This document shows positions 27,801 to 39,800 of a stretch of 64,000 bases of DNA, piece by piece; the first letter of the stretch is position 1; each line of letters starts with the position of its first letter. The stretch spans positions 44,033 to 108,032 of the forward strand of contig JAECUM010012890.1 in assembly GCA_016617855.1 (NCBI GenBank), read 5' to 3'. The position numbers were made by a program, and so were the translations under genes. This DNA is from Megalonaias nervosa. Its lineage: Eukaryota > Mollusca > Bivalvia > Unionida > Unionidae. Under the pieces are notes generated by a model that ran no database searches, was not told the DNA's origin, and saw only the letters and a program-made list of their open reading frames with translations.

Positions 27801-30800
27801 GTAGAGTTATTGCCCTTCAGTGTCAGATTCACTAAGTTTTGATTATTGAATTTCATGCAGATTTTCATTGAAGCTTGACATTGCTGAGGCCAATGAAATG
27901 CAAGAATTGTTTTATTTAACCAGTTTCTTAAGTTTGTTTCTTGCTCTAATGCTTTCAGGCCCAAAATGACCAGTGCCAAGCAACAGATGAAGAAAATGGC
28001 AAGTGGCTGTCTGGTTCTGAAGGAGGCAAATGGGAGACTGTAACAGTAAGTTGTTGGGAGGGTCTGGTTCTGAAGATGGCAAAAAACAGTAAGTTGATGG
28101 GGAGGGTCTGGTTCTGAAGACGGCAAATGGGAGACTGTAACAGTAAGTTGTTGGGGACGGTCTGGTTCTGAAGACAGCAAATGGGAGACTGTAACAGTAA
28201 GTTGTTGGGGAGGGTCTGGTTCTGAAGATGGCAAAAACAGTTGTTGGGAGGGTCTGGTTCTGAAGATGGCAAATGGGAGACTGTAACAGTAAGTTGTTGG
28301 GGAGGGTCTGGTTCTGAAGACGACAAATGGGAGACTAACCGTAAGTTGTTGGGAAGGTCTGGTTCTGAAGACGGCAAATGGGAGGCTGTAATAGTAGGTT
28401 GTTGGGGAGGGTCTGGTTCTGAAGACGACAAATGGGAGACTGTAACAGTAAGTTGTTGGGAGTGTCTGGTTCTGAAGATGGCAAAAACAGTAAGTTGTTG
28501 GGGAGGGTCTGGTTCTGAAGATGACAAATGGGAGACTGTAACAGTAAGTTGTTGGAAGGGTCTGGTTCTGAAGATGACAAAAACAGTAAGTTGTTGGGGA
28601 GGGTCTGGTTCTGAAGATGACAAATGGGAGACTTTAACAGTAAGTTGTTGGAAGGGTCTGGTTCTGAAGATGGCAAATGGGAGACTGTAACAGTAAGTTG
28701 TGGGGAGGGTCTGGTTCTGAAGATGACAAAAACAGTAAGTTGTTGGGGAGGGTCTGGTTCTGAAGACGACAAATGGGAGACTTTAACAGTAAGTTGTTGG
28801 AAGGGTCTGGTTCTGAAGACAGCAAATGGGAGGCTGTAATAGTAGGTTGTTGGGGAGGGTCTGGTTCTGAAGATGGCAAATGGGAGACTGTAACAGTAAG
28901 TCATTGGGGAGGGTCTGGTTCTGAAGATGGCAAATGGGAGACTAACAATATGTTGTTATGGAGGGTCTGGGATAGAACAGAATAGATAGTAATGTCATTA
29001 CGAGACCCATTTTATGATTACTATGAGAACTTTTTTAACTCAATGTTTCAGAACAAAAATATTTGTAGTTTGTCTCATTTTTAGCTCTAGTGGTCATAGA
29101 CTAGAAGAGCTTATGGGATGGCTTGTCTGTTTTTCATCAGTGAGCCTCTATCCTGTCTGACCAGTAGCATAAGTTTTTAATCACTACCCTTAATAAACTA
29201 CTTGAAGGATTGTGATGAAACTATACTCACATTCATCCCTTGGTCTAGTTGGTCCACAATTAAAATGAAAGCACTCAGATATCCAGAATAACTACAAAAG
29301 TGACCATCTTAAAAATTGTATTGCTGCTTCTCAAAAATGGATCGGCAAGTCAACATGATGTTTCCACTACAAGACTTCTTTGGTGTCTAGTTGGTCCAGA
29401 ATGAAAATGGTGCAGATATGATGGTCAACATCACAGCCATGACATCTGTCTTGAAAAGCTCTTGTTATTGCTACTCTTCCTGAATGGAAAGTTAGATTGG
29501 TATAGGCTTTTCACCAGAAAGACTTTGTATCATGTCTATTTGTCATAAGTGAAAATGGTGCCACTCAGCCATTGAATATAGCTGTTATAGTACCAGCTTG
29601 AACATCTTGTTCTTTTACTCTTAAATGGATAATCATATCAACACAGGTTTTTACCAGAAGACTTCTTATGATACCTAGTTGATTCTGAATTAAATTTGTG
29701 ATGCTCGGACGTAAAGTTAAAAGAAGGAATGGTCTTATCTTGAATTCCTGCAAATTCTTTTCAGTCAGTAATGCTTCAGTCCTTTTGAGAGAGTCTTGTT
29801 GATCCTAGATTTTTATTGCTACAATATGCAGTTCTTGAAACTGTGGTCATGACTTTTGTTGCCATCAGTTCTATACTGTCTTCTTAATTATTATCCACAA
29901 CATATGCAGTTTGAAATTTCACATATCTTGAAAAAAAAAGATATGCTGTAAAAAAACATTTCTGGCTAATAATACTTTGCAAAGAATATGAAACAAAATC
30001 TTTTGAAAACTTGCCCGGCTAGTCCTGATAAGACACAGTGATAGAACCGGAAGGAAAACTTCAGTTGCTGAAATGATCTAGATTTTAAGTTCAGAAGACA
30101 GTAACTCTCACGACAATGTTAAGATGCCAACTCTGCTTCATGAATGCAATATGAAATCAGCAAATGATCTCCCTGGCTTTTTCAGTGGATATTAATGGAA
30201 TCAGTATAAAGGAGCTCCCCATTTTTTTCAGTTGATATCGGTAAAGGAGCTCCCCAGTTTTTTTCAGTTGATATTGATGGAATCAGTAAAGGAACTCCCC
30301 CGTTTTTTCAGTTGATATTGATGGAATCAGTAAGGGAGCTCTTCAGCTGTTTCAGTTGATATTGTTGGAATCAGTAAGGGAGCTCTTCAGCTGTTTAAGT
30401 TGATATTGTTGGAATCAGTAAGGGAGCTCATCAGCTGTTTCAGTTGACATTGATGGAATCGGTAACAGAGTTTATTAAGTTTATAACAGGTTCCATTGCA
30501 ATTGTTGCGTTGAGAAGCACTGATGAGGCCATTCTGATATGCAACATGTTAAGCAACTGGAAGAACAAGGCTCCTGTTCCATGAAATGCCAGTTGATTGT
30601 AGGTTAATCACCAGCAGGTTTTGGCACTGATTTACAGATGAGTCAGCTGCAGCAGTTGTTGTTTCAAGTGCCTTGGCCTGTGGCATACATCAGTTGTCAT
30701 TTCAAGTGCCTTGGCCTGTGGCATACAGCAGCAGATTCAAATCCTGGACGTTTGTCTCCCCCCTCCACCCACTGCAGCAGCAGAAGGGGAGGTAATGTTT

Positions 30801-33800
30801 TCTGCTGTTCATCCAGACAGAATCTGTTCTAGTTTGATATTATAAAACTACTAATCTTATATCCATGAAAATTTACATTCTTTATCATGAGCATAAGTAT
30901 ATAACCAGATTAGATTTTCTCATAACTAATGCTTATTTTTAAAAAACAAAGTTAAGGTCCATTGTGACTTTTTGAATTTTTTATGTAGGTCCTTTTCATA
31001 ATTAATGCTTCTTTTAAAAAAAAACAGTTATGGTCCATTGTGACTCTTTCAGTTTTCTAAATAGGATTGCATGATTGCACATTGAACTTAAAGACACAAA
31101 GTTTGAAAATTTTTATCATGGTCATAAGAAGATAATCTGAATTTATATTTATATATATTTCTAACAGAGTTGTGTCCCTTGGTATTTTTTAATTTTCCGA
31201 TGTTGGTCCTGAGGCTGTTCAAGTATGACCTTACAGAAACTAAATGTAGAATTATGAAATTGTACACACTTGATGAAGATCCTATGTTGACAAGCTACTT
31301 AAATTTCCATGTGTCAGATACCAGTAAAGTTTATGGGATGGCCTGTCATCCGTGAGCCGTCTATCCTCCTAAACAACTTTGAGGATTGCCATGAAACATT
31401 TATACACACATTCATCCCAAGGTCTGTCCTAAATGAAAATTCAATATGACTGTCATAATGGCAGTCATAAAATCTTGTTATCACTACTCCTTCTGAATAG
31501 GTCATATTGCAGGGTCTGCATGGTCATTATAGGTCATTGAAAGTCATTGAGAAATGAACACATCAATTCAAGGTCTTGAAAATCATTGATGTTTTACCAA
31601 GGTCATTGAAAGTCTTTGAATTTGAGAGATTTTGCTTAAAAATAAAATATGATGAAAAATTTTACTTTCGAGTCATTTATTTTACATTGTGTGAGATTGA
31701 AAGTAGAGACTGCAATTAGGTCACAAAAGAAAGGAAACTTGACTGGAGTTGACAACATTCCAGCAAAGCTTATTCAAGCCAAAGGAGAAAAGATGGTCAC
31801 AGTCCTAACAACAATCTGCAACAAGATATGGCAGACAGGAGAATGGCCCACCACATGGACTCAGTCTTGGTCATCGTACTCATGAAGAAAGGAAACCAAC
31901 AGCTATGCCAAAACCACAGAACCATCAGTCTTATCAGCCACCCATGCAAAGTCTTGTTCTCAGCAGACTAAAGTACAAGCAGAGAAAATTATTGTTGAAA
32001 AGCAGGCAGGCTTCTGAGCAGAAAGGAGCACCACAGAACAAATCTCTCAGACTCCTTTGCGAGAAATACCTTCAGCATCAGCAAAATCTCTACCATGTCT
32101 TTATAGATTTCAAGAAGGCCTTTAATAGGGTATGGCATGCAGCATTATGGGCAACTATGAGGAAATACAACATCAGCTGAAACCTGGTGTGGGTTGTTGA
32201 GCACCTCTATGACAAATCCACCAGTGCTGTCCTCATCAGTGGCAGCAGAATAGATTGGTTCTGAACAACAGTTGGATTCAGACATGGATGTATACTGTCA
32301 CCTATACTCTTCAACATTTTTCTAAAAAGGATGATGGAGGATGCCTGGGAAAACCATGAGGGCACTGTCAACATCGGAGGAAGAGCAATCACCAACCTTC
32401 GCTTTGCAGATGATATTGATGGCTTAACAGGAGATGAACAAGAACTGGCTGACTTGGTTGAGTGCCTCCACAGCATACAGTATGGAGATTAATGCTGAAA
32501 AACAAAACTGATGACAAAAGAAAAACGCCAATGGCATCAGTGTGAAATTAAAGGTCAGTGGACAGACTCTGGAAACAGTCACAAGCTTCAAGTACTTAGG
32601 ATCAATTATCACAGATGAGGGTTCAAACCAGAACTACTTTGCAGGATTGCCCAGGCAACAGCAGCAAAAACAAAGTTGAGACCAATATGGAAAGACACCA
32701 ACATTGCTCTTGGTTCCATAATAAACTTATGTGCTCTATTGTCTTATCCATTTTCTGTATACTTGTGAAACATGTATGCTAACATCAGATCTGCAAAGCA
32801 GGATTCAAACCTTCAAGATGAGATGCTACTGCAAGATCTTGGGCATCTTATACATTTACCATGAAACCAACAGAGAGGTCCACAACAGGATCCAACAAAC
32901 CATTGGACTATACAAAAGCCTATTGACCACTGTGAAAAAACGCCAACTAAAGTGGTACAGTCACATCTCAAGATCATCTAGACTGGCAAAAACAGTTTTG
33001 CAAGGTACAGTGAGAGGGTGCAGAAGAAGAGGCAGACAGAAAAAGAAATGGAAGATGACATTAAAGAGTGGACAGGTATGAGGTTTGGAGATTTACAAAG
33101 GGCAGTGGAGAATGGGTGAAGATGGAGAGAATTGGTTGTGAAGTCATCTGTGGTAATTGGTTGTGAAGTTTTCTATGGTGCCTCAATGACCTCTTGGGTT
33201 ACGGGATCGATGCTGAAGATGATGATGAGAATTTGAAGTAGTTTGATTTCCGTCATGCTATCAATTCATCCATTAGCCACAGGAAGTGATCAGATATGCA
33301 AAGCGTCCTTTCACATGATGTCATTAATGCATACACACTCTTACTTCACTAAGTTTAATTTTCGCAGTGGCCCTGAAAAAGGCATTTTGTAATAGTTTGA
33401 ACCTTGCATCAAGGAAGTTTTACAATGTTTAAAATGTAGGCTATATAAAAGACCCAAAATGGCTGATTTCCAGCTGGTTTATCTTTTTACATGACAATTT
33501 CTTTCGACAACTGCTGGCTGATGATAGTAGTGATGGCAGTTTATTTTTAGAGCTATGAAGTGTATCCGATTACTGGAGCAGGAAAAGTGTTAATGGAGAT
33601 ACCAGTGAGTGATTTTGAACTCAAAAAATGGTGTTAAATACATGTCCAATGTACATACTATGCCCATCAAAAAACCCCACCCACCCCTTCCAGCGATATT
33701 TTAAAATTAAATATGGAAGATGCAGAATATCAAACCAAATTAAAATACATACAGCTTAAAAGTAAAGTGAAATTTTAATTTCATTTCTGGTATGTTTTGG

Positions 33801-36800
33801 TTATGCTGGATCTTGTGCTACAAAACCATATAGCGCTATAAGAGTTCAGACAAATTTAATAAAATACTTCTGAACAAGCAGATTATGGCATTGATGGACT
33901 TAATTCCTAATAAACCATTATGGAACAGACAGTAAATCTGGCATAGTAGTCAGTAAATCACTGATTCAAGAAATTTTAACTTTAGCAGAGGTTATTTTAG
34001 TGAAAAATCTTGTTTTGGAACAGAAGTATCCAAAGACAGTACCTCTGAGCTGTGGAAAATTGTTTATAACAACCATAAAGAACAGTTTCCAAGCTTGTTA
34101 CAGCTGGCTAAGCTAGCTGTGTATATGCCAAGTCAGGCAGCATTTTTGTTCTCCTGCCCCCTTATTTTGATGTTAAGTGGGAGATCACCCCCACCCCCCA
34201 TTAGATAAAATCCTGGCAGCATATCTGAAGTGAAAACATTGGAGTTGCAGCTGGAGAAGAAAGTATAGCCCCTAAAGAGCAGAGAGTAACAAGCTACAAT
34301 GACTTTCATGTATAAGTGTAATTTCCCTTTCATATTTCAATATCTTTATTCATTTCTGTATTGTTTTTGTATTTGTTTCTTGTATTTAAATTAATAACTG
34401 AAGTAGAATTTTGAAAACTGGTCATTGAAAAGTCATTGAATTTCAGTTCTCCTTATCTGCATGTACCCTGTATTGCCATGGGTTTCACTAGAAGACTTCA
34501 TATAATGGCATGTTGGCCCAAAATAAAAATGGTTCTGCTCATACATCCAGTATGGCCGCCACAGTGGCCATGTTGAAAATCATGTTATTGCAACTCCAAC
34601 TAAATGGATGGTCTTATCAATGGTGTTTGCATGAAAAGAATTCTTACAGTGTCTAGTTAGTCATAAATGAAGATTGTGCCAATCTGACATCTAGTATGGC
34701 CACAGCAGGAACCATCTTAAAAGATTTTGTTTTGGCTACATCTGCATGTTAAATCACACCATATGGTGCTTCATTTGATGACTTTTATGGTGAGTAGTTG
34801 TCTTGATAAAAATTGAGCTGATCTGACATTCAATATGGACACCACATTGACCCTCTTGAAAATCTTATCTCAACTCCTCCTGGATGGAAAATCAAATCAA
34901 CATCAGGTTTTCTCCAGAAGACTTCTTTGATGTTTAGTTGTACTAAATGAAGATTGTGCCAATCTAAAATCCAGTGCAGCCGTCATGGACATTTCTCGAA
35001 AATCTTGTTATTGTCACTCAACCTAAATGAAAAGTCATATCAACATTGGGGTTTCACCAGAAGAACAATTTTGGATATCTAGTTTGCCCTGAATGAAAAT
35101 TGTGCTGATATGATATCAGAGGTGGCAACCTTCTTTAAAATCTTGTTACCGCTAGAATTAATGGTCACATCGACATAGGGTTTAAAATCTTGTTACTGCT
35201 AGTCCTCCAGAATTAAGGGTCACATCAACATAGGGTTTTTACCAAAAGACTTAAGGTGTCAGGTTGGTCTTTAATGAAAATGGTTTCTCACAGAGATCCA
35301 TAATGGCTGCCACAATGAATATATTGAAAATCGTGTCATTAATACTCCTGAATAGATGGTTATACTGACATGGGGATTTGACCAAAGTCTTCTAGTTAGA
35401 CCCAAATGAAAAATGGTACCAATCTTAAATCTAATATGGCAGCAAATTTGAAAATGTTGCTGCTCAGAAATATCAGATGTGGTTTCAACACTCAGCAGTT
35501 AAAATGAAAAAATGGTCTTGAATTCCTAGAAATTCTTCTCAGACAGTAGAGGACTCGTGTTTTATGAAGCTATTACCATTTGTGACTTGGAACTTTCTGG
35601 GTTGTTTCTGAATCTGTTTCAGTATGACTGTTTAACAGCTATTTCATACAAGCTTTAAAGTTTTACACACTTTATGATTTTCATATTTAGCTGTAGATGA
35701 CTTGACTTTACATGTGCAGAACTATTGTCTATTAAATTACAGCTTCTTATGATGAAGAATTTACAGATGGACCCAGTCTGCAGCATTTCCGTAACAGAAT
35801 TTTCTTCCTCCTCTTCCTGGAATTATTATTGGATTCCAAGGCTGTTTAGCCATTTCTTTTCACATTGTATCAGTTTTATCATAGATAAGGGTTGCATGGG
35901 GCTTACCATCTTCAATAGGAACCCTTGTCAGACACAGCTCAGGAATGTATGGAGCTTACTGCCTCTGTAGGAACCCTTGTCAAACACAGATCTAAGGGAT
36001 ATATGAAGCTTCCTGCCTTGATAGGAACCCTTGTCACACACAGAGCTAAGGGATGTATGAAGCTTCCTGCCTCAATAGGAACCCTTGTCACACACAGAGC
36101 TAAGGGATGTATGAAGCTTACTGCCTCTATAGAAACCCTTGTCAAACACAGAGCTAAGGGATGAATGGAACTTCCTGCCTTTGTAGGAACCCTTGTCACA
36201 CACAGAGCTAAGGGATGTATGGAGCTTACTGCCTCAATAGGAACCCTTGTCAAACACAGAGCTAAGGGATGTATGAAGCTTCCTGCCTCTATAGGAACCC
36301 TTGTCACGCACACAGCTAAGGGATGTATGAAGCTTACTTCCTCTATAGGAACCCTTGTCACACACAGAGCTAAGGGATGTATGAAGCTTACTGCCTCTAT
36401 AGAAACCCTTGTCACACACAGAGCTAAGGGATGTATGAAGCTTACTTCCTCTATAGAAACCCTTGTCACACACAGAGCTAAGGGATGAATGGAGCTTCCT
36501 GCCACTGTAGGAACCCTTGTCACACACAGAGCTAAGGGATGTATGAAGCTTACTGCCTCTATAGAAACCCTTGTCACACACAGAGCTAAGGGATGTATGA
36601 AGCTTACTTCCTCTATAGAAACCCTTGTCACACACAGAGCTAAGGGATGAATGGAGCTTCCTGCCACTGTAGGAACCCTTGTCACACACAGAGCTAAGGG
36701 ATGAATGGAGCTTCCTGCTACTATAGGAACCCTTGTCACACACACAGCTAAGGGATGTATGAAGCTTACTGCCTCTATAGGAACCCTTGTCACACACACA

Positions 36801-39800
36801 GCTAAGGGATGTATGAAGCTTCCTGCCACTATAGGAACCCTTGTCAAACACAGAGCCAAGGCATGTAAGAAGCTTTCTGTCTCTATAGGAACCCTTGTCA
36901 AACACAGAGCTAAGGCATGTAAGAAGCTTCCTGTCTCTATAGGAACCCTTGTCAAACACAGAGCTAAGGGATGTATGAAGCTTACTGCCTCAATAGGAAC
37001 CCTTGTCAAACACAGCTATGATCACTACATGTTGCCAAGCAAGTCATGGAGGTTTACTTAACACAATCAAACATATTTGTTAAATCCATTGAAAAAGCTT
37101 CATCTGATATGAAAATAACAGGATAATACAGTTGATGATTTTAATTGGTCACAATTAACACACCTCCTTCATAAATGTAGTTGCTAAATCATGCCATTGC
37201 TTTCACTCATAACTTTGCTCTGTTTATTCCAAGGTTTCAAAAGTGGTAGGCAGCATAGAACTTTTATCTGTCAAAAATGCAGTCTTTTTTCCCTTTGAAT
37301 TTAAAATTTCCTCTTCAAGTAACTAGTTTGGTGATTCTCTACAATGACCAGTCTTAAACAATAGTATTTCTCTCATGATAAACTTGATGAGTCAGACAAG
37401 TTAATGTTAAAAGTTGGGTTGGAGGGTATATTGTTAGATATGTCTTGCTCATGTAAAATGCTTAAGACATTTTGCTATGAATGAGACAGGCAGATCATTC
37501 AAGAAATAGACTACTTACAAGACTGAAAGTTGACAAAAAAGAGACTTTTAAAATTGAAATGTTTAACAGGATCTGATCAACCTAGTAAATATGTCTCGAG
37601 TTTATTTATTCTACCTCCAACTTTTGATTTCAGATGGACTTGAAATCGGGACTAAATATCCTGTCCTGGAAAGCCTTCAGCGTAGAAATTGACATCGAGA
37701 ATCGACAAGCTCTGCCTGTTATCCTGATAAAGAAGATTGAAATCTCAGGTTGGTCCTCACAGGATTGACAATATAGTTTACACTCACTGTTGGGTTCCCT
37801 TGAAGGGGGGAGATTGGAATTTTGACAAAGGTCTAAAATTTGAAAATTGCTTTCCAGGTCTTGAAAATGGCTGGAAAAATTGAAAAATGACTAAAAGGAC
37901 TTGAAAAAGTCTTAAATTTTCATTATTATAACTGTCTCTGTTGGAAACTGGTAACGTGACTGCTCTTTTGCGTTTTGGAGTAGTTTTACTATACAGATTC
38001 TGAGCTCTTCTGGAGGTCTGGAAATTTGTATTTGTCCTATTATCCTACTGCATCTTACCATGATATAACATAAGCAAAACTTTATCTAGTGTATGAGATA
38101 AAAATCCCCCAATAAATTATAAACCAGACCGAGTTAACAAACAAAATAGATCGCAGAGCAACAGGATTTGTTTGTTGCATGGATGAGACATTTTGGTGAT
38201 GGTTTATTTGCCTTACAAGAGTTGACTTCACCTCTGAATGTAGCAAGTGTAAGAATGGAACATACAGCAGTGCTGTATCCACTCTGTTCACCGTGCTCAA
38301 TCAACCTTGCAATAACAAATCTTTTAGTGGTTGAGATAACCAGACCTAGATAAATTATAAACCAGACTGAGTAAAGAAAAAATACATAGAATGCAGAGTG
38401 ACAGGATTTGTTTGTTGAATGGATGAGAGATTTTAGTGATGGTTTATTTGACTTACAGGAGTTGCCTTCACCTCTGAATGTAGCAGGTGTAAGAATGGAA
38501 CATATAGCAGTTCTGGATCCCACTCCTGCACACCATGCCCAATCAATACATACTCTGGACATGGAGCCTCACAGTGCACTCCTTGTGACCCAGCAACAGA
38601 GTTTTCTGGTGAGTCTTTCTTCATCCTTGGCATCATGATTGCTTGCTTCAGTTTTAGATTAATAGATGCATTTTAGATTAATAGATGCAGTCAGTGGCTA
38701 TTACATATTAAAAATGGTCTAGTTGTAACCAGAGTTACAGCTTCATTACCAACAGCTGTCATTGTATCATGTTCTGTGGCAAGAATGTGATTCCTGTTGC
38801 TTCACCTTGCTCCAAAAGACTATGATTGTAAATGGTGGGAGGAATGGAATAGTTTATCATAAATGTATATACATGTACTATTGCTGTGTGAATTTGAATA
38901 GTAAATATTTATTATAGGTGTGTTGTTTGCTGAACTTATCTAATAATAAATACCAGACACCTAAAGGCTTTTTACCATGTCTAGACTAAACTGATATAAT
39001 AGTGAATATCAGGCACCTAAAGATTTTGAACTGTGTCTTGACTCCGCTGATCTAATAGTGAATACCAGGCACCTAAAGGTTTTGTACCATGTCTTGACTC
39101 AACTGATCTAATAATGAATACCAGGCATCTAAAGGTTTGTACCATGTCTTGACTCAACTGATCTAATAATGAATATCAGGCACCTGAAGGCTTTTTACCC
39201 TGTCTGAATACCAGGCACCACAAGCTTTTTACCCTGTCTAGACTTGACTTATCTAATAATGAATACCAGGCACCTAAATGTTTTGTACCATGTCTAGACT
39301 CAACTGAACTAATAATGAATACCAGGCACCTAAAGGTTTTGTACCATGTCTTGACTCGACTGATCTAATAATGAATACCAGGCATCTGAATGTTTGATAC
39401 CATGTTTTGACTCAACTGATCTAATAATGAATACCAGGCATCTAAAGGATTTTTTTACCCTGTCTCGACTCAACTGGTCTAATAATGAATACCAGGCACC
39501 TAAAGGACTTTTTACCAAGTTCTGACTCAACTGATTTAATAATGAATACCAGGCACCTAAAGGATTTTTTTACCATGTCCTGACTCAACTGATCTAATAA
39601 TGAATACCAGGCACTGAAAGATTTTTTTTACCAAGTCCTGATGCGACCGCTCCGGTGGCCTAGTGGTTAGAGCATCCACCTCAGATGCGGGAGGTCGTGG
39701 GTTCAATCCCCGGCCGACTCATACCAAAGACTTACAAAAAATGGTACTAACAGCTGCCTCGCTTGGCGCTTAGCATTAAGAGGTTAGTGTTAGGACTGGT

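Noticed and set aside
27955..28904. Long Ser/Glu/Pro-rich frames on the minus strand and Gly/Ser/Glu-rich frames on the plus strand
   Set aside because: Both come from the exon-derived minisatellite; the minus frames are antisense to an exon, and the plus frames carry internal splice donors and stops.
35939..37009. 356-codon minus-strand open frame
   Set aside because: It is entirely the 54-bp minisatellite read in a stop-free frame; it has no domain, no splice or start context, and other frames and the opposite strand are open as well.
39643..39720. tRNA gene
   Set aside because: A- and B-box sequences are present, but they head a SINE with target duplications and a non-tRNA body; no cloverleaf with a proper acceptor stem is apparent.
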